From positions 1-20,162 of the IMG/VR virus record IMGVR_UViG_3300037502_003932: a DNA stretch of 20,162 bases. The stretch is one strand, 5' to 3'. The translations under genes were made by a program, and so were the position numbers. This DNA comes from a virus. The notes below the pieces were generated by a model, which ran no database searches, was not told where the DNA came from, and worked only from the letters and a program-made list of their open reading frames with translations. Below are positions 6,446-13,872 of this stretch, in pieces. Within the stretch, counting starts at the first letter, position 1. Every line of letters starts with the position of its first letter.

Positions 6446-7150
6446 CTATAATACAATCTTAGCAACGGTTGGCAAAATCCACTCAGTCTGAAAAGGATTT
6501 GATGAACCGTCATTTTCTTCAAATGCTGAGCATGAATTAATCTCGTTAATAAAGCTCTGTTTAACGCTTGTTTCTAAGTGATTGGCAAGATTGGTAAGAT
6601 TCGCGTGTAGTGAACCACTAATGCTGCCATCTATATTACATTCTTTGAAATCTAGATAATTAAGCAGGAATCGATTATGACTAACTGCATTTCGTAGTTC
6701 AGCTAACGCCTTTAAATTCTTTGATTCAAATATTGTATCTGGGAAAATCGAATGAATATCTTCTTCAGAAAGATCCAACACCTGAGCTATGAGATCGGAG
6801 AATAATGTCTTGTCTAATGTTTTAAACAATACTTTTTCATTCTTAAGTTTGTAAGCTATTTTAGTTGTTAAATTCAGTTGATCTATTTGATCTGAGTATT
6901 TATTATCTATATAAGCTCTTATCTTTTCTTCCAATAGGCCAATATACTTATAGAGGACTTTTCGAATACGTTTATCGTAACGATATGTGGTTGCAATTTC
7001 ACAATATTTGATTTTTGAAGCTGTGAAACTACTAAAATACGAATAAATTGAATGATGAAGATTAACACCTTTCAAATCCAAATAGTGCTTAGCTTTATCT
7101 ATCTCTTCTTGTTTAATCTCAATAAGTTCAATAAACTCATTTGCTTTCAT
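6446..7150 (-). CDS. Abi_2 / HEPN-family protein (putative toxin or RNase)
   Basis: 234 mostly helical residues. KRIRKVLYKYIGLLEEKIRA (60-79) and ALAELRNAVSHNRFL (148-162) are the two conserved helices of Abi_2 (AbiD/AbiF-like) proteins, members of the HEPN superfamily. The R-x4-H RNase motif is Arg153/His158. In HepT toxins the motif continues H-x-Tyr, with that Tyr adenylylated by MntA; here it is H-N-Arg, so this modification site is absent. It starts 9 nt after the stop of the nucleotidyltransferase gene, in the same direction, implying one operon and coupled translation. Members of this family cause abortive infection by cleaving RNA. Whether the upstream gene controls it is inferred from the pairing only. 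Confidence 0.75.
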   Translation of the reverse strand: MKANEFIELIEIKQEEIDKAKHYLDLKGVNLHHSIYSYFSSFTASKIKYCEIATTYRYDKRIRKVLYKYIGLLEEKIRAYIDNKYSDQIDQLNLTTKIAYKLKNEKVLFKTLDKTLFSDLIAQVLDLSEEDIHSIFPDTIFESKNLKALAELRNAVSHNRFLLNYLDFKECNIDGSISGSLHANLTNLANHLETSVKQSFINEINSCSAFEENDGSSNPFQTEWILPTVAKIVL

Positions 7151-7159
7151 AGTTACACC

Positions 7160-7774
7160 TTATTGAAAATACTCATTCAGTGTTTCTAGGAAAACAGAGA
7201 ATGATGGAGTTTCTTCATTTCTAGTTAAATGCAGATTTTTATTGCGCAAGTATCTTTCTTTGAAGTCTTCCCAGTAACCCTCTTCTTTGATTCTTTTAAA
7301 TTTCACACTATAATTTTTTGTTTTTCGGACTTCATTCCATAAGTATCTGCCAGAGGTTTTATCGAAAATCAATTTGTAAAGATTACCGTTGTTTCCTTCT
7401 ATCATAATTGCAACATCAAAAGAAAACTCCAGTTTTCCATCAAGCACAAGTTTAGATGTTATTACAGACGTTGAATTGCTAGCAAATTTAAAACTAAGTT
7501 TAGGATTTACCTCATTAAATGCATTTATGAAAATGTTCTTAATCTTCTCAGGATAAGAACTCAGTTCCTGTTTGTCTTTTTTTAGGATAAAATTATAATC
7601 TAAGTCAAAAGGACCACTCTCACCATTTCGAGTAATTAATCTTTTTTCACCACTTCCAATAAGTCGATATTCAAAAGTAAAATATTCTTTGACACTCTTT
7701 TGTACATTTAGAATAATATCTTCACATGCTTTCGCAAGTGAGTCTCTTTCTTCTTTTGAAACATATATATACAT
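7160..7774 (-). CDS. Nucleotidyltransferase-fold protein paired with HEPN gene
   Basis: 204 residues. A Pol-beta-type nucleotidyltransferase signature is complete: Gly40-Ser41 in RLIGSGEKR, the metal-binding pair Asp57 and Asp59 in FDLDYNF, and a third carboxylate Asp120 in FSFDVAIM. The gap between GS and DxD (about 15 residues, with a TRNGESGP loop) is longer than in minimal MNT antitoxins. No OAS/CD-NTase helical domain is evident beyond the core. The start is backed by AAAGGAGATG. With the HEPN gene 9 nt downstream it forms an MNT-HEPN-like couple, where the transferase would be the antitoxin acting on the HEPN toxin. A nucleotide-signal synthase is an alternative. Confidence 0.7.
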   Translation of the reverse strand: MYIYVSKEERDSLAKACEDIILNVQKSVKEYFTFEYRLIGSGEKRLITRNGESGPFDLDYNFILKKDKQELSSYPEKIKNIFINAFNEVNPKLSFKFASNSTSVITSKLVLDGKLEFSFDVAIMIEGNNGNLYKLIFDKTSGRYLWNEVRKTKNYSVKFKRIKEEGYWEDFKERYLRNKNLHLTRNEETPSFSVFLETLNEYFQ

Positions 7775-7807
7775 AATAATACATCTCCTTTACAATTGAT
7801 TTTGGCT

Positions 7808-8278
7808 TCAAATACTGTCCTTGATAAATTTAGGTAGTAATGTTTTTACTCCAAAGAACTCATAGATTTTGTGATGAGTAAATCCAATCGCATCAATCTC
7901 AATCGATTGATTTAAATAATCATAATCATCAACTTCATTATTCTTTCCAGAAGGACGAATATAATTCAATGTTTCATACTCCCATTTGTCTAGAGTATCT
8001 TTTGACTCCATCGATTTGGTTCTAATACAATAGCCTTGATAAGCATGTCTTGTCTCATGAAACGCAGTAACGATGACCTCAATCCATTGAGATTTAGCAA
8101 TCCATTCTTCATTGAATATAATTTCGTCAGATTCGAACAGATACATACCAGTAATCTCGTTATTAGATACTTCTGAGGGGTCAAAGAAGCTGATATGAGG
8201 TACAGGAATATTTAATATCTTCGCTATAATCTTTACACCATTTATTGCTACTTCGTGATTATTCATTATGCCATCCAA
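7808..8278 (-). CDS. HExxH zinc metallopeptidase-like protein
   Basis: 156 residues. HETRH at 74-78 is the zinc-binding helix, and Glu127 in QSIEIDAIGF is a plausible third ligand, as in small zincins related to ImmA/IrrE-type or SprT-like peptidases. No signal peptide or TM helix is visible, so it should be cytoplasmic. Either ATG at 8278 or the second ATG (residue 5) could be the start; both ribosome binding sites are weak. It lies 33 nt upstream of the nucleotidyltransferase/HEPN pair. ImmA-like peptidases often cleave a phage or ICE repressor, but no HTH repressor partner is beside it, so a regulatory or third-component role is open. Confidence 0.65.
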   Translation of the reverse strand: MDGIMNNHEVAINGVKIIAKILNIPVPHISFFDPSEVSNNEITGMYLFESDEIIFNEEWIAKSQWIEVIVTAFHETRHAYQGYCIRTKSMESKDTLDKWEYETLNYIRPSGKNNEVDDYDYLNQSIEIDAIGFTHHKIYEFFGVKTLLPKFIKDSI

Positions 8279-8324
8279 CTTTCACTTATTAAAATAATAT
8301 GCTATCTAGATTTTGGAACTCACA

Positions 8325-8546
8325 TTAATCACTGTATTTATTGATCAACGTAAGACAGGCACCTTCAATTGCTCCACCAATGATAGTTGGAATAATTAAA
8401 AAGAGAATAGTCCACACCAAAGCTGGTAACGGTACTGACAATGTTCTGAGTGGTTCATATAACTCTGTTAGAATTGGCAATAAGAAAATTGCTGTAAAAA
8501 TCTCGCCGATAATGAATGCTAGGAGTACAAATAATGCTTTATTCAC
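8325..8546 (-). CDS. Small two-TM membrane protein
   Basis: 73 residues with two hydrophobic segments (about 4-27 and 41-66) separated by a short polar loop around YEPLRT, and a short basic tail. The start is GTG at 8544-8546 with GGGGGAG seven nt upstream. It is the first gene behind the extended -10 promoter at 8585-8590, just after the phage operon terminator, so it opens the cargo cluster rather than closing the lysis module. A holin-like shape is possible, but position and promoter argue for a moron membrane protein. Family not recognised. Confidence 0.65.
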   Translation of the reverse strand: MNKALFVLLAFIIGEIFTAIFLLPILTELYEPLRTLSVPLPALVWTILFLIIPTIIGGAIEGACLTLINKYSD

Positions 8547-8584
8547 GATTTTTCTCCCCCAGTCTAGTAAATTTGTATAGTTTA

Positions 8585-8593
8585 ATTATAACA
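8585..8593 (-). promoter_or_regulatory. Extended -10 promoter of the cargo cluster
   Basis: The minus strand reads TGTTATAAT, a perfect extended -10, with only a T-rich weak -35. It sits between the phage operon terminator and the small membrane protein gene, about 25 bp from that gene's ribosome binding site. Confidence 0.6.
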
Positions 8594-8610
8594 TCACACT
8601 TAATAGAATA

Positions 8611-8656
8611 AAAATAAAAAATGACCATACCCGATTGAAAAATAAGGTATGGTCAT
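8611..8656 (-). terminator. Rho-independent terminator closing the phage late operon
   Basis: The minus strand carries ATGACCATACC and GGTATGGTCAT, an 11-bp perfect stem with a loop of about 14 nt, followed by TTTTTATTTTT. It starts 4 nt after the stop of the holin-like gene. Confidence 0.9.
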
Positions 8657-8659
8657 ATA

Positions 8660-9145
8660 CTACTTTTTAAGTTGTTCTTGAATAATTTTCTCAGCTGCTG
8701 ATAAAGTCGCCCTTCCCTGCATCTTGTTGCTGAAGGAAATGTAGTCATCAATGATAGCTTCAATCTTTGATTGATTGGTCTCAACAAACGTTACAGCCTT
8801 CTCTGTTGAACCCGTGAGATTACTAACCCACTCGCTTAATCTTGATACGACAGCGAGCTTTTTGTCATCACCGACAAGATAAGCTTCACCCTTTTCTTTT
8901 GCGAGCCTGTTCTTTTCTTCAACAATCATGATGAATTCTTTGATGGTTTTCTGGACACTTTCATCGAAGACGATATCTTTAGCTTTGTTTACTAAGTCAG
9001 ATACATTCTCTGCAGTGTTTTTTAAATCTTGCTTCACCTCTTTGATCACATCATTTAGAGACTGATCTTTCCCCAGTTTTGATGTCACATAGAGTGCCAA
9101 CAATAAAAGGGATGTAATGAGCAGAATGATTTCAAGTGTTGTCAT
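8660..9145 (-). CDS. Holin-like protein (LLH-type)
   Basis: 161 residues: an N-terminal TM helix (about 4-22, LEIILLITSLLLLALYVTS) followed by a long charged helical region. The VEEKNRLAKEKGEAYLVGDD segment and the following KKLAVVSRL resemble the conserved part of LL-H-type phage holins (Phage_holin_6_1), although this protein is longer than the usual 100-130 residues. Its last place in the late operon, right before the terminator, fits a lysis role. GGAGG lies just upstream of the ATG, and the gene overlaps the preceding one by 14 nt. No endolysin follows. Structural or tail-completion roles cannot be excluded. Confidence 0.6.
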   Translation of the reverse strand: MTTLEIILLITSLLLLALYVTSKLGKDQSLNDVIKEVKQDLKNTAENVSDLVNKAKDIVFDESVQKTIKEFIMIVEEKNRLAKEKGEAYLVGDDKKLAVVSRLSEWVSNLTGSTEKAVTFVETNQSKIEAIIDDYISFSNKMQGRATLSAAEKIIQEQLKK

Positions 9146-9458
9146 TTTCTTTGCCTCCTAAGCGTTTATAGATATTGACTTGTGAATCTTCAAGTCTGGA
9201 TACACGATGTTCTAAGACATTGACATCTTTCTTTAACGATTTGATATCTTGTGCATGCATTTCTAATAGATTAAGCATTTTGATGTTTTGCTTCTCTATA
9301 GTTCGAAGATTGATAAGAATCTCATCGTTATTCGTTTTGTTTTTCTGTTCTTGACGATTGAACTGCTTGATCGTTGTCATGATAACAACCACCATTGTTA
9401 CAATCCAATACACCAAATTTTCCATTCTAAATAGACTGAGTAAGTTATCCCAGTTCAT
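9132..9458 (-). CDS. Holin-like / XhlA-like membrane coiled-coil protein
   Basis: 108 residues with one TM helix near the N-terminus (about 14-30, NLVYWIVTMVVVIMTT) and a C-terminal coiled coil (about 45-98, with Leu/Ile heptads up to VLEHRVSRLEDSQ). Similar small proteins accompany holins in Firmicute phages as hemolysin XhlA-type or antiholin-type partners, though XhlA has its TM helix at the C-terminus. It overlaps the nucleotidyltransferase gene upstream and the second holin-like gene downstream by 14 nt each, so all three are translated together. Confidence 0.6.
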   Translation of the reverse strand: MNWDNLLSLFRMENLVYWIVTMVVVIMTTIKQFNRQEQKNKTNNDEILINLRTIEKQNIKMLNLLEMHAQDIKSLKKDVNVLEHRVSRLEDSQVNIYKRLGGKENDNT

Positions 9459-10113
9459 TACTAATCACCCGATCTTTGTAGTTTTCTATGTAAGTCAGTG
9501 CTTCCCTTAATAAAGGTATGTATGCTAAACCCTTACTTGTATTCCAGTTCTTTTTGTATTCAATCATGTGTGTGTACCATGGTTCATGAACAACATGTCT
9601 ATATTTTCCCGATTTATCAACATGATCCAGGATCCCACGAACTCTAAAAATATGATAATGGGACTTCTGTGGTTCTGGATAGTCGATTCGCATTTTATAA
9701 TGTTCAACAAAGCTGTCTAGAAACAATCCGAGTTTACTGGTTAAATCTATATTTTTGTATGCTTCATACGCATCTCGATAGTTTTCATCCAAGTAAATCA
9801 GATTATCTTTTTCCGATAAAACCTCATCGATATAAGCACGATCATATAGAGGAACTGTTGGATCTAGATTTTGTTTTTTGAGATAGATATCTTTTCCATA
9901 AGCAAACACATCTAATGTTCCTAAACTTAAATGCACATTCCCTTTGAATCCATCAAGTACTACAGTCACATCATCATCGCTGTTCTCATCGTTTAATCCA
10001 AAGGCTAAAGAACCACAGTAATAGATAAACATCACTGTGGTATTTGGGAATATTCCTTGAACGATTTCAAGGATACTTTCGTTAGATTGGATCTTCTGTT
10101 TCACTTGGAGCAT
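9445..10113 (-). CDS. Phage-encoded nucleotidyltransferase
   Basis: 222 residues. CGSLAFGLNDENSDDDVTVV (33-52) is a clear nucleotidyltransferase signature: Gly34-Ser35, then the Asp pair within SDDD (46-48), and a third Asp68 in GTLDVFAYG. The C-terminal 120 residues are helical, with His-rich HYHIFRVRGILDH, and resemble the YcgL/Pol-beta superfamily predicted transferases found in some phages. Substrate unknown: it could modify tRNA, protein or an antibiotic-like small molecule. It is buried in the late operon between fibre and holin-like genes, overlapping both neighbours (32 nt upstream, 14 nt downstream), so it is expressed late. The ATG at 10113 has no clear ribosome binding site, so the true start could be slightly downstream. 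Confidence 0.75.
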   Translation of the reverse strand: MLQVKQKIQSNESILEIVQGIFPNTTVMFIYYCGSLAFGLNDENSDDDVTVVLDGFKGNVHLSLGTLDVFAYGKDIYLKKQNLDPTVPLYDRAYIDEVLSEKDNLIYLDENYRDAYEAYKNIDLTSKLGLFLDSFVEHYKMRIDYPEPQKSHYHIFRVRGILDHVDKSGKYRHVVHEPWYTHMIEYKKNWNTSKGLAYIPLLREALTYIENYKDRVISNELG

Positions 10114-10417
10114 TTACTTGTGGTTCAACCACTTCAAAATCATCGATGGAATCGTCAAACCCGACCACGTTTTCTTTTAGCCATAGATAACCTTGTTCGA
10201 TGGGATTTGTGTTTTGAAATTGAGTAAAATCTGATGTCGGAATCTCGATATCGATTTCTTCAAGTGGTGCACTCTGGTTAGCTCGTGCTTCTTTTGATAG
10301 ATAGGAAGCGACACAGATAACTGCTTTCTTAACGACATAGTCGATGTTGAATGCGGTAATTCGGTGATAGGATAGTGCGATACCAAACTTTGATTGCATG
10401 TTTTTAATAATAGCCAT
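10082..10417 (-). CDS. Small tail-region protein of unknown function
   Basis: 111 residues, soluble. The N-terminal two-thirds (KFGIALSYHRITAFNIDY, then VASYLSKEAR and IPTSDFTQF) look globular. The tail, from about 95, is acidic and disordered. Short proteins of this style sit after tail-fibre genes in many Firmicute siphoviruses and may be fibre-attachment or assembly proteins; I cannot name the family. It starts 7 nt after the fibre-like gene and its end overlaps the nucleotidyltransferase gene. Confidence 0.7.
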   Translation of the reverse strand: MAIIKNMQSKFGIALSYHRITAFNIDYVVKKAVICVASYLSKEARANQSAPLEEIDIEIPTSDFTQFQNTNPIEQGYLWLKENVVGFDDSIDDFEVVEPQVNAPSETEDPI

Positions 10418-10424
10418 TGTATAC

Positions 10425-11105
10425 CTACTTTCTTAGCGTGCGATAAATCGTCACAGAGATTAAATCAGGTGATCCAAGATTAAGTCCTGGATTGATGTAG
10501 AGATTTCCAATAGTGCCATTGATCGTATGAGCAAAATCGACCATTGTAAGGGTTGCATTTCCTTGGCCAGTTACTGACGTGATAGCTTTTCCGTATGCTA
10601 GCCACTGTTGTGTGTCATTTAGTGAAAGCGCAAATGTTGGTGATAATTCGAAATCAATCACCTTTGAAATACCACTTTTGAGCGTAACTCCAGAAGAATA
10701 AGCATCTGGAATCGCAAAGGATGAAGTGCTTCTTGCAGAAGTCTTTGTGATAGTACTAACAACATCGTTTGAATAGGTAGCCACATAGGAACCGGTGAGA
10801 TTGGATAAACCCGAAGTACGGTAATAGATAAGTGTCGATGATGAATCAACAGATGTACCTTGTGTGGTTGCGACTACATGAACCTTATAGATATACGCTG
10901 GATCAAACACCAATGATGCACTATGCGTATAGGTAATGCCTTCATAAGCATAGACCAATTCAAGCTCACCACCCACCTTCACTACAGACGTTGAATTTCG
11001 GGCATATAGAGCATTGTTAGTGTAATCAAAGGCTAACTCCCCAACGTAGGAAAGGTTCGCTGTTGAGGGCTTTGTGGTGCCACGTTTGACCCGAAGTATA
11101 GCCAT
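10425..11105 (-). CDS. Tail fibre-like protein 2, Mtd-type N-terminus
   Basis: 226 residues. The N-terminus (MAILRVKRGTTKPSTANLSY and VGELAFDYTNNALYARN) is the short attachment motif of phage fibre and hyaluronidase-like proteins (major-tropism-determinant N-terminal type). The rest is Ser/Thr-rich beta sequence, expected to form a receptor-binding or particle-surface domain (TYTHSASLVFDPAYIYKVHV). It starts exactly where the preceding fibre gene ends. The shared N-terminal motif with its neighbour suggests that both plug into the same baseplate socket. No catalytic residues recognised. Confidence 0.7.
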   Translation of the reverse strand: MAILRVKRGTTKPSTANLSYVGELAFDYTNNALYARNSTSVVKVGGELELVYAYEGITYTHSASLVFDPAYIYKVHVVATTQGTSVDSSSTLIYYRTSGLSNLTGSYVATYSNDVVSTITKTSARSTSSFAIPDAYSSGVTLKSGISKVIDFELSPTFALSLNDTQQWLAYGKAITSVTGQGNATLTMVDFAHTINGTIGNLYINPGLNLGSPDLISVTIYRTLRK

Positions 11106-11956
11106 TAGTATGTACCACCATCAATGATGGATGAAGGTTGTAAAACTTTAGTAGTATCGATACCGATTTGGTATTTCACAACACTTGGCGTGTATTTTGA
11201 ATCAACGATTTGATACACCTTAATCGCATTAGCTATGACAGCTGCATCAAACGCTGCAAGTGTTCCCAATGTGTCAGAGCCTGTACTCTCTGAAATATTT
11301 GTATTGATGACATTAGCCAGTATATTCTTTTGAGTGGTTGTCAAATGTATGTCAGATGCAACGTGAGCGTTATAGGTAGTGGTTGATACACCGCCAAGTC
11401 CTGCAAGCGTGACTGTGACAGCTCCGGTTGAACCGTTGACACTGGTTACAGAGTCCGTAGGTGTTAAGAGCTCTTGCCAGTTGGCTAATGTTGCATACCC
11501 TGCAGTTTTAAGAATAAAGGATTTATTGATATCAGTTCTAACTGCTACATCGCCTTCTTGAGCATTGGATAGAGCTAACATAGCAGTTTGGCTTGCTACC
11601 ACCCATGTATTTGTAATCGCTACTTTTGGAATGACTGAATCTGAGAGTTTTCCATCGGCATCTAGAATTGGGATATTTCCGTTTCCGGTTCCGGTGTTTT
11701 TAGTTGCAGCAGTACCTAATCCAAGAGCTGTGATTTTGTTATCGATTTGAGTATCGACTTTAACAACACCTGGAATTTTTAAATAATCTGATTCTGCAAG
11801 TGGTGTACCTACGCTACCTGTCTTATCAGCTTTTGCAATGTATAAATGCTCTCCACTAAAATCAACAAGTGGTTCACCAGCTTTAATCGTTCCAGTAGTT
11901 CCAACGAGTGGTCCAGTACCTGCCGTGGTTCTACGTTTAATTTGTATTGTTGCCAT
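11105..11956 (-). CDS. Tail fibre-like protein 1, Mtd-type N-terminus
   Basis: 283 residues. It starts MATIQIKRRTTAGTGPL, with GEPLVDFSGEHLYIAKAD, the same attachment-type N-terminus as the next gene. A middle linker contains VTSVNGSTGAVTVTLAGLGG, a repeat style common in phage fibres, followed by YNAHVASDIHLTTTQKNIL, a trimerisation-like fibre segment. The protein is Thr/Ser/Ala-rich throughout. It probably forms a trimeric fibre contacting the cell surface. A ribosome binding site GGAGGAAA precedes the ATG at 11956. Confidence 0.75.
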   Translation of the reverse strand: MATIQIKRRTTAGTGPLVGTTGTIKAGEPLVDFSGEHLYIAKADKTGSVGTPLAESDYLKIPGVVKVDTQIDNKITALGLGTAATKNTGTGNGNIPILDADGKLSDSVIPKVAITNTWVVASQTAMLALSNAQEGDVAVRTDINKSFILKTAGYATLANWQELLTPTDSVTSVNGSTGAVTVTLAGLGGVSTTTYNAHVASDIHLTTTQKNILANVINTNISESTGSDTLGTLAAFDAAVIANAIKVYQIVDSKYTPSVVKYQIGIDTTKVLQPSSIIDGGTY

Positions 11957-11968
11957 AATATTTCCTCC

Positions 11969-12745
11969 TTATTTTTTGAGATACGCTTGTGTCACTCGAT
12001 GAGATGTATTACCCAAAGATAATGTGACAAGTCCATTAACATACGATATGCTTAGTGAGTAATCAGCTCCACCATATCGATAACTCATCGACGAATTTGA
12101 TCCTACAACAATAAATAGTTGATTGGTTGGTAGACTGACAATCGTTGTGTTTTCAATCACGATATAAAGAATACTTTTCATTAAAGCATATGAATTTACA
12201 TCACCAAATCTATATACACCGTTGCTAAGTTTTGTTAATCCAAGTTGCTGAGGATAGTAGAAATCTTTTAGTTTTGATTCAAGTTCTTCAACTCTTACAC
12301 GATCCGATGAGATCATCTGTCTTTCAAACTCGTTAATGAGGTTAACTGAAGTAGTTGTTTTTGAATAAGCTGCCAAAGCATACTCATATAACCCTTCTGT
12401 AATTTGAAGGTTGGCTTGTGTAAGCACAGGATAAGTACCAACCGCTTCTTTGATGTAAATACTCACTGTATTCGTTTGTGTATCAACACCAAGTACAACA
12501 TATCCATACTTACTTGAATCCGGTGTTACAGACACCGTTGTCTGATTTTCAATATAGATAATTCGTCCGTAAACTGCGACATAGCCATCCAAAAATGTAA
12601 TCGTGTTGTTAGCTAAGGTATAACTGCACTGTGATTTCACGTATTTCAAAATACCTATATCACTTGAAAATAAAAAATGATACAAATCCGCATCGATTTT
12701 CGATGTGACGTTTGCACCATCAAAGGTTACTTTTTGAATTCCCAT
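11969..12745 (-). CDS. Baseplate / receptor-binding-type structural protein
   Basis: 258 residues. The N-terminal half (VTSKIDADLYHFLFSSDIG and FLDGYVAVYGRIIYIENQT) resembles upper-baseplate attachment domains. A short coiled coil (DRVRVEELESKLKDF) follows, then a beta-rich C-terminal domain (about 170-258). This head-coil-tail layout is typical of receptor-binding proteins in Gram-positive siphoviruses. The assignment rests on layout and position between the tail hub and the fibres; there is no single decisive motif. Confidence 0.65.
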   Translation of the reverse strand: MGIQKVTFDGANVTSKIDADLYHFLFSSDIGILKYVKSQCSYTLANNTITFLDGYVAVYGRIIYIENQTTVSVTPDSSKYGYVVLGVDTQTNTVSIYIKEAVGTYPVLTQANLQITEGLYEYALAAYSKTTTSVNLINEFERQMISSDRVRVEELESKLKDFYYPQQLGLTKLSNGVYRFGDVNSYALMKSILYIVIENTTIVSLPTNQLFIVVGSNSSMSYRYGGADYSLSISYVNGLVTLSLGNTSHRVTQAYLKK

Positions 12746-13870
12746 TTAGAATTCACCTCCATCGAGATCTGTGATCCCTGTTGTTTGTATTGAGACATGA
12801 CCTGCAGCTGAATTCACACTCTTATTCAATAGCTGAATCTTCTCGGTCAACTTGATGCGATATTCACCTAGTGTCATCGTTGCTTGATGAAATCCATTGT
12901 TAAATTTGATACTGGTGACCACCGAATCATAGATTTGATCATTGTTCATGAACTCGATGAAGTCACCCAGTTCGATGTTTTTCATCGGTTGTATGACATC
13001 ATTATCGGTTCTAATCCTAAATGTGATATTATGGTCTAGTTTCGATGTGATCATCTCTGATCTGGCTTTAGTCAGTAGAGATGGATAATCACTATCCGTA
13101 TAGATGGATGCTTTTGGTTTTACACTCTGATACCTATTCTGATGGTTGATATCCTGAGTTAACTCACCATTTCTTAATAAAAAATACTCGATGGTTGATT
13201 TAATTAAGACATTTTCACTCTTTGGATAATAGGTGAGTTTATTCACCATTTGACTGGAGCTATCATTGACAACCAAATCTTGAATGGCTTGATAATTGTT
13301 CTTGAGTTTGATTCCCCTTTGAACCTCACTGATTCGAAAGATGATCCCAGTCACCCTTCCTCTTAAATACACTGCTTCAGAGGTTAGTCTTAACCCATAC
13401 GATTTTGTAATAAGCTCCATGAGTGATGCCAATGACATTATCTTATCTGCTTCGAAGGAGAGTTCTCCTTGAACACTAGCATCACGCTGTATGGAGAGGT
13501 AACTCAAGTTCTGTAATGCGTCATCGCTTTCCTTAAAATGACTTAATAAAATATTTTCAAGGTACAATCCCAAGTCACCCATAAAACTTTGAACTGGAAT
13601 GTCTATTGAAAACATTTCTTTAAAATCAAGCACATGAATTGATGGTCGGTGTTTGTCTGCTACTTCTAATCGTTCAACAATACCGATGTAGTGAATCGGT
13701 GCGTCCTTTAGGATGACAATATCTCCAATAGATGCATTAAGCTTTGTTTTATTTACTATGAAGGTTGATTTTTGAATGATGACTAGATCAAGTATGATTT
13801 CAAAATCCTTATCAACATACCCATAGTCTTTATAGGCAAGGTTTAGTCTATCGAGGAATACAAGTTGCAT
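12746..13870 (-). CDS. Tail hub protein, Gp37/Tal-like
   Basis: 374 residues, beta-rich in the first 120 residues (IVNKTKLNASIGDIVILKDA; HYIGIVERLEVADK) and in the C-terminal third (VIQPMKNIELGDFIEFMNND; TMTLGEYRIKL). This matches the Siphovirus Gp37-like/Tal family that forms the trimeric tail tip hub below Dit and in some phages carries a host-penetrating lytic domain. No peptidase or lysozyme domain is present here. It lies two nt after the Dit gene and abuts the next one, as in other tail modules. Confidence 0.75.
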   Translation of the reverse strand: MQLVFLDRLNLAYKDYGYVDKDFEIILDLVIIQKSTFIVNKTKLNASIGDIVILKDAPIHYIGIVERLEVADKHRPSIHVLDFKEMFSIDIPVQSFMGDLGLYLENILLSHFKESDDALQNLSYLSIQRDASVQGELSFEADKIMSLASLMELITKSYGLRLTSEAVYLRGRVTGIIFRISEVQRGIKLKNNYQAIQDLVVNDSSSQMVNKLTYYPKSENVLIKSTIEYFLLRNGELTQDINHQNRYQSVKPKASIYTDSDYPSLLTKARSEMITSKLDHNITFRIRTDNDVIQPMKNIELGDFIEFMNNDQIYDSVVTSIKFNNGFHQATMTLGEYRIKLTEKIQLLNKSVNSAAGHVSIQTTGITDLDGGEF

Positions 13871-13872
13871 AA

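Noticed and set aside
8325-8546. Holin of the prophage
   Set aside because: It lies beyond the operon terminator behind its own promoter; two better holin candidates lie before the terminator.
8341-8580. Plus-strand ORF of 79 codons
   Set aside because: It is the reverse of the small membrane protein gene, which has a start, ribosome binding site and promoter of its own.
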